Part shown: one piece after another, positions 36,090 to 44,851 of the stretch
How the letters are laid out: each line of letters starts with the position of its first letter
Numbering within the stretch: the stretch's first letter is position 1
Assembly: GCF_003031405.1 (NCBI RefSeq)
Contig: NZ_CP020469.1
Location: 62,001 to 126,000 of the forward strand
Direction of reading: 5' to 3'
DNA: 64,000 nt
Source of the DNA: Halomonas sp. 'Soap Lake #6'
GTDB taxonomy: Bacteria; Pseudomonadota; Gammaproteobacteria; Pseudomonadales; Halomonadaceae
The notes under the pieces: model-generated
The model's database searches: none
Seen by the model: the letters and a program-made list of their open reading frames with translations, nothing else
What the model was told of the DNA's origin: nothing
Translations under genes and position numbers: made by a program

Positions 36090-36194
36090 TTCCAGAGGAG
36101 GTCTCTACAGCTTCAATGCCCACAGCACGGGAAAATGTGTAGCGCAGCGAAAAATTTGTCTCTGTGCTTGTGATTGTCAGGGCTTCTCTCATTG

Positions 36195-36968
36195 TTAGAC
36201 ATCGAGGCATGCCTCAATTGACTTTTTCATATAAGAGACAAGCTCTTCGAACTCCTCTCGGCTCTCTCCCCATCTATCTTCAATCCTTCCGAGATAGCCT
36301 TCGCGAGCTTTCTGTAATAATACCGCATGATCAGGAGGCGCTTGCTTTTCCGCCCATTGCGCCGCTGTCTCTTTTGGAGCGATATCACCAGTAGCAGCGG
36401 TCAACCACATCCGTGATAAGGTCAAAACCACGTTGCGTTCATCACCAGCTGTCTCCGCAAGAAGATTGGGCAATGAATCCCGGATTGCCATGCGAAGATC
36501 CGCTAGCGGCACAGATCCGAAAACGCTAGCAGCCTCACCGCCATACAGCGGCAAGCTATCATCAATTACCTTTTTTAGAACAATTACAAGATCAGGATCA
36601 CGGGCTGGTTCAGGGATGCCTCCAGCTTCGAACTCCTCTCGCAACCATTCGCCGTATACAAACTCAGCCCGAGGTGGAAACTGCCAGGGGACAACATCTG
36701 CAACGGTTACGACAGTTAGCTCTATCGGCCTGATGAACTGTTGATTTCCGATCGCTCCGGATACGCTCATCAACCGAGCGACAAGTTCTTTCCTTTGCCA
36801 GGCGGTAAGCGGATCACTAACAGCGACCAGAATATCCACGTCACTGTCACGTTTTAAGCCACCAACAACTGCAGACCCGAAAAGATAAATGCCGACGATT
36901 GAATCACCAAGCAGGTCTTCAATGATCGACTTGGCTTGTTTCGCTTCATCAGGAATCGCTGGACTCAA
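36195..36968 (-). CDS. AadA-like aminoglycoside nucleotidyltransferase, ANT(3'')/ANT(9) family
   Basis: Enzymes of this family adenylylate streptomycin and/or spectinomycin. The 257-residue product keeps the nucleotidyltransferase motif FGSAVVGG (30-37) with the metal-binding pair Asp43 and Asp45 in SDVDILV, the IELTVV strand with the likely catalytic Glu, and the C-terminal GDERNVVLTLSRMW helix shared with AadA proteins. The start is a TTG at 36968 with GGAG eight bases before. It is diverged from the clinical aadA genes I know, so activity is uncertain; it may be an intrinsic chromosomal gene. It sits 41 bp after the cupin gene. Confidence 0.88.
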   Translation of the reverse strand: MSPAIPDEAKQAKSIIEDLLGDSIVGIYLFGSAVVGGLKRDSDVDILVAVSDPLTAWQRKELVARLMSVSGAIGNQQFIRPIELTVVTVADVVPWQFPPRAEFVYGEWLREEFEAGGIPEPARDPDLVIVLKKVIDDSLPLYGGEAASVFGSVPLADLRMAIRDSLPNLLAETAGDERNVVLTLSRMWLTAATGDIAPKETAAQWAEKQAPPDHAVLLQKAREGYLGRIEDRWGESREEFEELVSYMKKSIEACLDV

Positions 36969-37009
36969 TCTCTTCTCCGGGATCTGCTGGATGGCCTAGT
37001 TATGTGATT

Positions 37010-37339
37010 TTAATCCACTACGAATAGCTTGGCCCCTTGCTCTGTCGAGGAACGATGAAGCTCAGCGTTGTCTGCGACCTGATAGCTCGACCCTGGATGA
37101 AGCACAAAACAACGTCCGTCTTCTAGCTCAGTGTGGAGCTCACCTTCTAGGCAGAGCAGAATGTGCCCTTTGGCGCACCAATGATCGGCTAAGTAGCCAG
37201 GACTATACTCAACCATACGAACTCGGATGTCGCCAAAATTACGGGTTTTCCAATACGCAACTCCCTGCTCTCCGGTGTGTTCAGTTTTCTCAACTGCAGA
37301 CCAGTCAGTAACCCCAAAAGGTAAATCGGTAATGTTCAA
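37010..37339 (-). CDS. DHCW-motif cupin-fold protein
   Basis: The 109-residue protein matches the small cupin family named for its DHCW motif; here the site reads LADHWCAKGHILLCLEGEL, with W and C exchanged. The rest (KTRNFGDIRVRMVEYSPGYL and the C-terminal GAKLFVVD) is typical. Function of the family is unknown. The homologous start is a TTG at 37339 (LNITDLPFG); an ATG at 37402 would add 21 residues relatives do not have. Confidence 0.75.
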   Translation of the reverse strand: MNITDLPFGVTDWSAVEKTEHTGEQGVAYWKTRNFGDIRVRMVEYSPGYLADHWCAKGHILLCLEGELHTELEDGRCFVLHPGSSYQVADNAELHRSSTEQGAKLFVVD

Positions 37340-37774
37340 ACTGCCTATCCCTCTATCCTTAAGTACATAAAACGTGCCATAGCCGTAGCAAATTTGCAGC
37401 ACAGCGGAATATTTGTCCAGCAGACTAGATCTAGTGCCGAGGAGCTACTTACTCGCCACTAGCCTAGCTGCTAATCCCAGGAAGACACCTAAAATACCAC
37501 CTATATGACGACCTGTTTTTAGCTTATTTACGAAATAAGCCTCCATTTTGCTAAACCCCAAAGAGGATCGTTAGGCATCTTTAATTGATTGGTACTCTGA
37601 CTTCTGGGCTAATATTTCGTTGGTAACCAAGCCTCATCGATACCAAACTGTTGTCATACTTGGGAGATCAATTTCTCAACTAAAAAACTGCTGCTTGAAA
37701 TAAAGTTATGAGAGATTATCGCCGAGTAATCATCTCGATACGCCCATCACTGTCAGTCATTTAGGACGCGGAGG
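37340..37774. other. Intergenic region with a likely gene remnant
   Basis: It is AT-rich with one short protein-like frame (37445-37546, listed separately) and a GCCTAAC sequence on the minus strand at 37570-37576 that resembles the outer end of an integron attC site. I see no intact gene. Confidence 0.5.
37445..37546 (-). pseudogene. 33-residue frame resembling the end of a LysE-type exporter
   Basis: ATG at 37546 opens 33 codons ending GGILGVFLGLAARLVASK, a hydrophobic helix plus a basic tail like the C-terminus of LysE/RhtB amino-acid exporters. Nothing upstream continues the homology in frame, so it looks like a fragment. Recognition rests on a short stretch and may be chance. Confidence 0.3.
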
Positions 37775-38284
37775 CTATAAGCACCTATAATCTGACTCGA
37801 GAATAGAATAGAAATATTCATCCCACCATACTCCCTCACCTTTTGGAATACATCGTCTAAAATGACCTTCCCTAACCATACCGAGCTTGTCCATCAAAAG
37901 ATATGAAGCTGGATTTTCTGGTTGAGCAGTCGCCACTATCCGATGAAGAGCAAGTTTATCGAAACCATGGGTTAGCACGCTTGAGGCTGCTTCATAAGCA
38001 ATGCCTTGTTTTTGGTATTTAGGATTAACTACCCAGCCGATTTCGTAGGTATGATCTCCAAACCAAGCATAAAACTCCACATGTCCAACCAACCTTCCGT
38101 ACTGTTTGTGGTATATCGCGAAAGCCTTATGTGTTTCGGTGATAAACGATTGAACTGCTTCCTTCGTTAATATGCCTTCAGCCAAATAATGAGTGGTTTC
38201 GGCGTCAGACATATATTCAAACACATCCTCCATGTCACTAAGTGAAAATGGCCGTATGATAAGGTTCTGAGTTTCAATATTCAT
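37775..38284 (-). CDS. GNAT-family N-acetyltransferase (RimJ/RimL type)
   Basis: The 169-residue protein has the usual N-terminal IRPFSLSDMEDVFEYM strand-helix, the acetyl-CoA loop region GWVVNPKYQKQGIAYEAA and the late NPASYLLMDKLGMVREGH helix of ribosomal-protein-type GNATs. Its acceptor is unknown. ATG 38284 is preferred over a GTG three codons upstream. Its AT-rich codons differ from the main genome blocks around it, suggesting transfer. Confidence 0.88.
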   Translation of the reverse strand: MNIETQNLIIRPFSLSDMEDVFEYMSDAETTHYLAEGILTKEAVQSFITETHKAFAIYHKQYGRLVGHVEFYAWFGDHTYEIGWVVNPKYQKQGIAYEAASSVLTHGFDKLALHRIVATAQPENPASYLLMDKLGMVREGHFRRCIPKGEGVWWDEYFYSILESDYRCL

Positions 38285-38482
38285 ATAATCCACAAGTTGT
38301 GAGTGCTCCCTAGCAAAGCTGTAGAAAAAACCTCAACCAGTTTGTCGATGATGCTCATACGTAAAACCTAGAGATACTTTCGGTGAAAATTGCTCCATAT
38401 TTTAAGATCAAAGACTATTTTTCGCTCAATTATTGAATGATTTTAGGTTTATAAAGGCTTTCGACCTATTTCTACAGCCTCG

Positions 38483-38809
38483 TTAGCCGCCTGTGCGCGC
38501 CAAGTAAGCTTTTGCACACTCACCTACAAAACGCCGCCCATGGTTATTACCAGATATCCAATCTTCAACAGAAAATAAATCAAATAGGCCGACCTTGATA
38601 AGTGTGGGAACTGCAAGCTCCAGCTCCCTTTCCACTTGACCTCGCTCACCAGAGTTATACAGGCTAATATTATATAGCATCGCTGCAACAGTCCCTGTCT
38701 GAACCTTGCTGCCATCTTTCAAATGAACTGTAGGTAAAGCTTCTCCTGCGTTAACAACTTTCTGATTCACAGCAGCCAACTGTTCCGTATTTTCTACCAC
38801 TTTTTTCAT
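38483..38809 (-). CDS. Conserved hypothetical protein, 108 residues
   Basis: I do not know a function. The protein is soluble and reads like a compact conserved domain (LKDGSKVQTGTVAAMLYNI then LAVPTLIKVGLFDLFSVEDW and NNHGRRFVGECAKAYLA). No signal peptide or membrane helix. It is the first of four same-strand accessory genes, with the stop codon inside GGCTAAC. Confidence 0.7.
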   Translation of the reverse strand: MKKVVENTEQLAAVNQKVVNAGEALPTVHLKDGSKVQTGTVAAMLYNISLYNSGERGQVERELELAVPTLIKVGLFDLFSVEDWISGNNHGRRFVGECAKAYLARTGG

Positions 38810-39284
38810 TGGTACTAATCCTGGTTAAATAAGTTGATGGTTTATTAATGCGCGTTTTCCTAGAGGTTAAAGCTTCATTAATAATTCGAAAGTGTCTGGC
38901 GTGGAATGAAAATGCTGACTTTGTCCAGATGAGGTTCTACTATAAAGATACGCATGCCCGTTATCATTTCATGCTATTTTTGAATTACGCATAAACATCT
39001 ACAGCTCTATTTCAACCTGTCATTTTAAATGTTTTAATTAAAATTTTTCCAGAACAATAAGCATGCCATCCACTGAAAATACCAGAAAAACGCGCACTAC
39101 AAATTGAAAATACCTCATTTCGATGAGCATTAATACCGCAAAATGCGCTGCCTGATATGGCTATGGGAGGTTGCTGAGAGGTGCCAAAATGACCGGGCCA
39201 GCACGTGAGTTAAAAAAGCGCCATCGGCTTTATGCCGATGGCGCTTTTATACTTTTCTAATCAGTTGGTTATGGCTTTTTCGCC
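38810..39284. other. 475 bp AT-rich intergenic region
   Basis: Apart from the terminator at 39214-39250 I find nothing: no open frame with a ribosome site and no RNA fold I recognise. The short CTGAGA near 39175 is not a TPP riboswitch. Confidence 0.6.
39214..39250. terminator. Strong rho-independent terminator at the end of the NCS1 operon
   Basis: A 13 bp stem (AGCGCCATCGGC with GCCGATGGCGCT and flanking A:T pairs) closes TTTAT and is bordered by A and T runs on both sides. It lies 34 bases after the NCS1 stop on that gene's strand. Confidence 0.93.
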
Positions 39285-40763
39285 TTAACTTATCTGCTGT
39301 TCAGAAAGCGTGGGTGCTGTTTTAAACTGGTTCATCAAGCCGTAGTAGAACAGCCCGCCTAGGGCTGCGCCAATCATCCAACCAAAGCCGTCAAGGCCGG
39401 TAAGCGCAGGGACTAATACGGTGGAGAGTGAGAACAGCGCTGCACCGCCAAAGGCGAGGAGGGCGCGGGTGTTCCAGCCGTTTACATAGTAGTAGGCGCT
39501 GCTTGGTGCTGAAGAGAATAGCTCCTGCATGTTTAAGTTCTGACGCTTAATCAAGTAGTAGTCGACCACGATAATGCCGTAGAAGGGCGCGACGATTGCC
39601 CCTAGCGCATTTACAAAGCCGGGAACACCGATCTGGCTGATCACCGAAAGCCATAGTGCGCCAACAAAGAATGCAATTACAGCGGTAATCAGGCCACCCA
39701 TCTTGAAGCTGATCTTGCTGGGGAACAGGTTAGCAAGGTCGTAGGCGGGGGGAATAAAGTTGGCGACCAGGTTGATACCTACCGTGGCGGCAAAGAAGGT
39801 GAGAGCGGCGACAATTGTTAGCGGTAGTGAATCCACCCGTTCAACGATATCAGCGGGGTTGGTCAGCGCCTCGCCAAACAGTACCAGTGTGCCTGCGGTA
39901 ATAATCAGCGCGATAAACGAGAAGAACGCCACGTTAAGTGGCAAGCCCAGCAGGTTACCAAGCTTCATCTGACGCTCGGTTTTTACAAAGCGGGTAAAGT
40001 CGCCGAAGTTGATCACCACCGCCGCAAAATACGCCACCATGGTGCCCACAATTGCCATAAAGGCGGCGATTGAGCTGCCGCTGGCTGCACCGTCACCGCT
40101 AAAGATGGTACCAATGGCGGGGATCAGCTCGCTTCCCGCTTGGAACCAGACAATGATCATCAACACCAGCATCACCACGTAGACCAGCGGGCCTGCCCAG
40201 TTTAGGAAGTGTTTAATGCGCTCAATGCCCTGCCAGAAAATCGCGATCTGGAACAGCCACACAATCACAAACGACACCCAAGCCACGCCAGAAAGGCCCA
40301 GGAACGTGCTGCCATCGCCTGCGCCATAAAAGGCCGTAATCAGCAGAGTAACGGCGGTTGAGGCAAAGTAGGTCTGCACGCCGTACCAAAATATCCCCAC
40401 AATGGCGCGCAGCATCGCAGGTAGGTTAGCCCCCCGTACCCCCATGCTAGCGCGCACCATAACCGGAAAGGGAATGCCGTATTTAACGCTGGGCTTACCG
40501 GTGAGGTTAACCAAAAACATCACAATCACACCCGCCAGAATAATCGCTGCCATCACCGCCCAGCCGTTCAGGCCGTAGGTTAAAAACAGCGAGGCGGCCA
40601 GGGTGTAGCCAAACAGGCTCTGAATGTCGTTAGACCAGACATTAAAAATCTCAAAGGCGCCCCAGTTACGGTTTTGGGGTTTTAGCGGTGCAAGATCCTC
40701 GTTGTACAGGGTAGGGTCGATGTGCTGAATATCTAGCTCACTCACAACGTTGTTCTCTTTCAT
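39285..40763 (-). CDS. NCS1-family nucleobase:cation symporter
   Basis: The 492-residue protein has about twelve membrane segments and the NCS1 pattern (NVWSNDIQSLFGYTLAASLF, GIPFPVMVRASMGVRGANLP). NCS1 members carry cytosine, uracil, allantoin, hydantoins or purines. The racemase gene in the same operon makes allantoin or a hydantoin a reasonable guess. It starts 29 bp after the other NCS1 gene. Confidence 0.92.
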   Translation of the reverse strand: MKENNVVSELDIQHIDPTLYNEDLAPLKPQNRNWGAFEIFNVWSNDIQSLFGYTLAASLFLTYGLNGWAVMAAIILAGVIVMFLVNLTGKPSVKYGIPFPVMVRASMGVRGANLPAMLRAIVGIFWYGVQTYFASTAVTLLITAFYGAGDGSTFLGLSGVAWVSFVIVWLFQIAIFWQGIERIKHFLNWAGPLVYVVMLVLMIIVWFQAGSELIPAIGTIFSGDGAASGSSIAAFMAIVGTMVAYFAAVVINFGDFTRFVKTERQMKLGNLLGLPLNVAFFSFIALIITAGTLVLFGEALTNPADIVERVDSLPLTIVAALTFFAATVGINLVANFIPPAYDLANLFPSKISFKMGGLITAVIAFFVGALWLSVISQIGVPGFVNALGAIVAPFYGIIVVDYYLIKRQNLNMQELFSSAPSSAYYYVNGWNTRALLAFGGAALFSLSTVLVPALTGLDGFGWMIGAALGGLFYYGLMNQFKTAPTLSEQQIS

Positions 40764-40792
40764 TGTGTCGGCTCGCAGGTTGGTTAATTAGG

Positions 40793-42151
40793 CTACTGGC
40801 TAAAGCGCTGGCAAGGAGTCCAGTGCTTCATCAGCAGGTAGTAGGTAAGGCCTGCGGGGATAAGGCTGGCGTACCAGGAGATGGCCGAGAAAGAGAGCGC
40901 CGCGACTATGCCTACCACGGTAGCGATCAGCGCAGCGGCGTTGACGCCTTTATAGGGGCCTTCTGGGTCGTAAAGCTTATTAATGTCCAGGGTGCGGCGG
41001 CGAATAACGTAATAATCCACCACCAAAATGGCGAAGATCGGGCCTAAAAAGGCGGAGTAGGTCTGCACAAACAGCTGCAGGCCCGCAGCAGAGCCTGGCT
41101 GAACCAGCTTCCAGGGGAAGGTGGCGAAGGCCAGTAACCCAACGATCACTGTGGCAACCGAGAATTTGAGCTTAAATACGTCCATCAACACATAGGTGGG
41201 CGGCACGACGTTGTTGAGTACGTTGGTGGTCACCTGGGCAAAGGCGATGAACAGTAGGGTGGTCATCAACAGCGGGGTGTTGTCCACTGCGTTGGCGAAC
41301 ACCTGAATAGGGTCGGCGGTGCCGGTGGCCTCGGAAACCATATAGCCAATCAATCCCATAAACAGCGTGCAGGGCAGAATAGACATGGCATAAATGGTGG
41401 TGAGTAGGCTCTGGGGTGTGCCTTTTTTGTGCTCACGGGAGTAGTCGCTAACGTTAAGCATCATGGTGCTGTAGATGCCTAAAAACAGCATGGTCGCGCC
41501 CCAAAAGGGCATGCCCCAGGAGCCTTCCATGGTCAGCAGGTTGGCCGAAAGCTCATCGCCATAGCGCTGCACAGTGGCGTAGAACATGTACATCAACGAG
41601 GCGAGGATAAAGGCGCTGCCGATATTCTCTAACCATTTGATGCCCTGGAAACCCATCACCGAAAGGCCGATTTGTAGGAGCTGGAAGGTAATGAAGTAGA
41701 AGATAAGGTTGTCGAAGCCAAATAGAGTGGCCGACACCATATTGAGTGCCCCCGCCCCAATCCAGCTTTGAAAGCCGTACCACACCACTGCAGGTACCGC
41801 GCGGACCAAGCCAGGTAATCGCGTACCGGTAAAGCCAAAAGCGCTGCGCGCTTGCACCATAAACGGGATACCGTACTTGTAGCCTGCTGCCCCATTGATG
41901 GCGAGTGCAATACCGATCACAAAGCAACCGATGGCGATGGCCAGGGTAGCTTGCAATAGGTTCAAGGTGCCGACGACGCTGGAACCCATGGCAAAGGTGC
42001 CGATGGATACACAGCCGCCGAACCAAGCCAGAAAATAAGAGCTACGCCCCATTATTCTGGTGTGTTGTGGGGCTAGACTTTCAGCCCCTAGTGCTTTCGA
42101 CCCGGCATCGGGCCGTTCTTCTGACTCAAGAGCCGAGGGTGTAGCGCTCAT
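40793..42151 (-). CDS. NCS1/CodB-like nucleobase permease
   Basis: The 452-residue protein is a second NCS1-type permease, more like the cytosine permease branch (GCFVIGIALAINGAAGYKYG, then GIPFMVQARSAFGFTGTRLP). Twelve membrane helices are predictable. A palindrome at 42190-42210 lies just upstream. Two NCS1 genes in tandem suggest different substrates or kinetics. Confidence 0.9.
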   Translation of the reverse strand: MSATPSALESEERPDAGSKALGAESLAPQHTRIMGRSSYFLAWFGGCVSIGTFAMGSSVVGTLNLLQATLAIAIGCFVIGIALAINGAAGYKYGIPFMVQARSAFGFTGTRLPGLVRAVPAVVWYGFQSWIGAGALNMVSATLFGFDNLIFYFITFQLLQIGLSVMGFQGIKWLENIGSAFILASLMYMFYATVQRYGDELSANLLTMEGSWGMPFWGATMLFLGIYSTMMLNVSDYSREHKKGTPQSLLTTIYAMSILPCTLFMGLIGYMVSEATGTADPIQVFANAVDNTPLLMTTLLFIAFAQVTTNVLNNVVPPTYVLMDVFKLKFSVATVIVGLLAFATFPWKLVQPGSAAGLQLFVQTYSAFLGPIFAILVVDYYVIRRRTLDINKLYDPEGPYKGVNAAALIATVVGIVAALSFSAISWYASLIPAGLTYYLLMKHWTPCQRFSQ

Positions 42152-42189
42152 GGTGTCGTCCTCGCAAGATTATCGGTTTTATTGGCAAC

Positions 42190-42210
42190 TTGGGTATGTT
42201 GTATACCCAA
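42190..42210. promoter_or_regulatory. Palindromic operator candidate upstream of the CodB-like gene
   Basis: TTGGGTAT, five bases GTTGT, ATACCCAA is a perfect 8+5+8 inverted repeat 39 bp before the permease ATG. It contains TTGTATAC, also found at 43170 and 43363 near the racemase gene. The regulator is unknown. Confidence 0.6.
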
Positions 42211-42302
42211 GCAATGCTTGCGGCGTGGCGTGCTAATGGACGTACTTGTCTCTCAGACTTCCATTTAAGTTGTTGTTGCCGAATACTTTTTGAGTAGTCG
42301 TT

Positions 42303-42374
42303 GCTTCTGTGGACTGAGTAGCTTCTGTGGACTGAGTAGCTTCTGTGGACTGAGTAGCTTTTGTGGACTGCCTA
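42303..42374. repeat. Four 18 bp tandem repeats after the racemase gene
   Basis: GCTTCTGTGGACTGAGTA occurs at 42303, 42321 and 42339 exactly, and with three changes at 42357. On the minus strand the array begins five bases after the racemase stop. Confidence 0.95.
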
Positions 42375-42378
42375 GCTT

Positions 42379-43134
42379 TTATGACTTAAGCGGTAGCTCA
42401 AGATCAGAGAGCTCGGAAAACTTACCTGTGAAGGCTTTTGGCCGTGGGTAGGCGAGGTCTCCGTGTTTGCTGGTATAAAGCCCTAGACTGACGAGCGACT
42501 CCGCCAGCTTGAGTGCCGCGCTTACGCCTTCCACTACTGGAAGACCCACCTCGCGGCTAATCTCCTGGGTCAAATTAGCCATGCCACCACAGCCTAAAAC
42601 GATGGCACCAATGCCATCTTCATCCCGGGCGCGGCAGCACTCGTCAACAATGCGGGCACACGCCGTTTCAGGGTGATGCTCAAGATCCAAAACGGGAATT
42701 TCAGCGGCGCGAATGCGACGGCAGTGGTGGCTAAAGCCGTACTGCTGAAGTAAATGCTCGGCGATAATGCCGGTGCGTCCTAGGGTGGTAACGATTGAAA
42801 AGCGGGTGCTGATAAGCGTGGCTAAATGAAAGGCTGCTTCGGCAATGCCAATCACCGGCGCGCGGGTTAACTCTCGGGCAGCCAATAGGCCAGGATCACC
42901 AAAACAGGCCACTACATAGGCATCAATACCACCCTCGCGTTCGCCTTTTAGCACTTCTTCGGCAACCCCTACTGCGCTGATAACTTCATCAAAATGGCTT
43001 TCAATGGAGACGGGGCCCGCTTCGGGCTGTGAGGCACTGACCGTAGTGCCCAAGGTGGCCTGTTGCTGGGCTGCATGATAAATAGCAGCGGTCATGGACA
43101 CCGTGGTATTGGGATTGATAATTCGTATATGCAC
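42379..43134 (-). CDS. Asp/Glu/hydantoin racemase family protein, allantoin racemase-like
   Basis: The 251-residue protein begins HIRIINPNTTVSM after its GTG start and has the two family cysteines in VVACFGDPGLLAAREL and VLGCGGMA, which act as the acid-base pair in hydantoin and allantoin racemases. Together with urate enzymes elsewhere in the window, racemisation of allantoin is a sound guess; hydantoin is the alternative. The start GTG 43134 matches relatives; ATG 43245 would add 37 unrelated residues. Confidence 0.85.
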   Translation of the reverse strand: MHIRIINPNTTVSMTAAIYHAAQQQATLGTTVSASQPEAGPVSIESHFDEVISAVGVAEEVLKGEREGGIDAYVVACFGDPGLLAARELTRAPVIGIAEAAFHLATLISTRFSIVTTLGRTGIIAEHLLQQYGFSHHCRRIRAAEIPVLDLEHHPETACARIVDECCRARDEDGIGAIVLGCGGMANLTQEISREVGLPVVEGVSAALKLAESLVSLGLYTSKHGDLAYPRPKAFTGKFSELSDLELPLKS

Positions 43135-43695
43135 AATAATCGGCCTGCATGTAAACAATGTATATGTTGTTGTATACGAAAATAGGTCGATTTCACTTGC
43201 TATGCAAGTGCTAAAACAGGAATGAGTAACAAAAATAATAACCAAATAGTTTGACCATTTGTTCAGTTTTCAATGGTTTAGTATTATTTTAAGAAATATA
43301 GTTTTTAATTATCAAATAATTATCATTCAGCTAAGTTTTATTTGGTCATTATTTTTATAATTTTGTATACAATTTTGTTGCTGAACTATCTGGTGTGCAA
43401 CCCTGATGCTGCTCTGCACTTAGAGCTGGATGGAGAAGATTTAGGGATGGAGGGAGAAGGTTGCCGTTACGTCAATAGGCCCTAGAGCGATGATTTGCCT
43501 TTTTGGCCCAGGATGACCGATAGTCAGAGCGGTGGGCATGTCCACCAGAGCGTTTTCGTGTGCTGCACACTTTTGGATTACATCGAAACCCTCGACTGCG
43601 TTTGGGTTGTCTGGCGGGTATTGTCTGCCACTGGGCCGAGTACCAACCAGCACCTCCAGTACGAGCGCGTTGATCACATAGTTGAATAGGATGCT
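43135..43695. other. 561 bp divergent region between racemase and RpiR genes
   Basis: It is AT-rich between 43190 and 43390. Two TTGTATAC sites lie at 43170 and 43363. At 43441-43707 a minus-strand frame of 88 codons has protein-like composition (GTRPSGRQYPPDNPNAVEGF, then IQKCAAHENALVDMP) but no ribosome site, and its start lies inside the rpiR gene, so it may be a remnant or chance. Confidence 0.4.
43363..43372. promoter_or_regulatory. TTGTATACAA palindrome
   Basis: A perfect 10 bp palindrome, the best copy of the TTGTATAC motif that also occurs at 43170-43177 and inside the palindrome at 42190. GntR-family operators often look like this. It could serve the racemase operon or the RpiR gene. 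Confidence 0.5.
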
Positions 43696-44571
43696 ATGAC
43701 GCCGCATATCGGACAGCGAATTACCGCCCAGTTTGACGAGTTAAGTGCTCAGGAGCAGCGCGTAGCGAGCTTTATTCTCGACCATTTTGATGATTTGGCG
43801 GTGTATAGCGCCGCCGATTTGGCCCGCCTAACCGGTGTTTCGAAATCGACAGTCAGCCGGTTATTTAAGCGGCTGGGGTTTGAGAGCTACCGTACGGTTA
43901 AAGATCACGCCCGCCAATTGCGTAACCTGGGGGTGCCGTTAGTTATTGATGCTAACGCCATGCAGGAAGAGGCGGGGGCGCCGTTTCAGCGGCATCTTCA
44001 GCGGGAGCAGGATAACCTGCAGCGCTGTTTACATGGCATCGCACATCAGGACTTTTCATCCTTGGTGGCGTGCTTGGATAAGGCACGCCATGTGGTCGTG
44101 ATCGGGTTTCGTAACAGCTACCCATTGGCGCTGCATTTCCGCCAGCAACTGATCCAGGCGCGCTCTCAGGTACGCGTGGTGCCCCAGCCCAACCAGTCGT
44201 TAGCTGAAGAGATTGTTGATCTCAGCGAGCAGGATGTAGTGGTTCTGTTTGGCTTTCGGCGGCGACCGACGGCATTTGCCTCGCTAATCAATACACTTGA
44301 GCGCTCGCCTGCTCAGGTGGCCCTCATTGCTGATCCCACGGCGATAAATTTCGCGTCGCAAGTAAACTGGTTTATGGAAACGCCGCTGGAAAGTCTCTCA
44401 GCATTTGATAGCTATGCAGCGGCCAATAGCCTTATCTGTTTGCTGGCCAACGGTGTGTTGCACCAACGCTTAGCGGAAGGCCGAGAGCGAATCAGTACGA
44501 TTAGCGCTATTTACCATGAGCTTAGCGAGCTGGAAGCTCCGACGATGAGTGTTGATTGGGACGCTCACTAG
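43696..44571 (+). CDS. MurR/RpiR-family transcription regulator
   Basis: The 291-residue protein has the N-terminal RpiR helix-turn-helix (SAADLARLTGVSKSTVSRLF) and a C-terminal SIS sugar-phosphate-binding domain (about 125-265). It likely controls the ABC importer directly downstream, and perhaps the divergent racemase-permease operon. Its own ribosome site is AGGA. The stop is followed by a 22 bp tandem repeat. Confidence 0.9.
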   Translation: MTPHIGQRITAQFDELSAQEQRVASFILDHFDDLAVYSAADLARLTGVSKSTVSRLFKRLGFESYRTVKDHARQLRNLGVPLVIDANAMQEEAGAPFQRHLQREQDNLQRCLHGIAHQDFSSLVACLDKARHVVVIGFRNSYPLALHFRQQLIQARSQVRVVPQPNQSLAEEIVDLSEQDVVVLFGFRRRPTAFASLINTLERSPAQVALIADPTAINFASQVNWFMETPLESLSAFDSYAAANSLICLLANGVLHQRLAEGRERISTISAIYHELSELEAPTMSVDWDAH

Positions 44572-44577
44572 GCTTTC

Positions 44578-44643
44578 TCATTACGTGGTCGTTCCTTTGT
44601 CATTACGTGGCCACTATTTTGTCATTACTTGGTGCATTTCGTT
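44578..44643. repeat. Three 22 bp tandem repeats after the rpiR-type gene
   Basis: Units start at 44578, 44600 and 44622 with TCATTACGTGG conserved at the head and more variable tails. The array begins six bases after the stop codon. Confidence 0.85.
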
Positions 44644-44805
44644 TTTGTGTGTATTAGGAGTGCACCAATATCTTTCATGTTTCTCTCTTGCCGCTCTTTT
44701 TCCTATCAGACGATTGCTACTTTTTAGTGCATCGTGTTCGCTAATTCATTGTTATAAAAAACGTTCGCTACTTCTGGTATCTCAATTGCTCTTCAGTGAT
44801 TAGGT

Positions 44806-44851
44806 GAAACGAAAGTTTCTTTTAGTGTGTATATGCAACAAAGCTTTCGTT
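44806..44851. promoter_or_regulatory. Inverted repeats before the ABC operon, possible RpiR operator
   Basis: GAAAC-GAAA-GTTTC (44806-44819) is a 5+4+5 inverted repeat, and AACGAAAG (44808-44815) is mirrored by CTTTCGTT (44844-44851) 28 bases on. GAAA/TTTC inverted repeats are common in RpiR operators. Which regulator binds is inferred from the neighbour. Confidence 0.45.

Noticed and set aside
36050..36200. A complete attC recombination site after the AadA-like gene
   Set aside because: Only one end (GTCTAAC on the minus strand) is visible; no GTTRRRY partner lies within 60-140 bases and no convincing imperfect palindrome joins them.
39160..39185. CTGAGA motif as part of a TPP riboswitch
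   Set aside because: The other conserved parts of the riboswitch (such as the ACCTGA and GGGT elements) are missing and no thiamine gene follows.
43441..43707. 88-codon minus-strand frame overlapping the start of the RpiR gene
   Set aside because: Composition is protein-like but there is no ribosome site and I recognise no family; kept only as a remark in the intergenic entry.
44549..44803. 84-codon plus-strand frame after the RpiR gene
   Set aside because: It begins inside the regulator gene in another frame and runs through the 22 bp tandem repeat; composition is Ser/Leu/Phe-rich like random AT-rich DNA.
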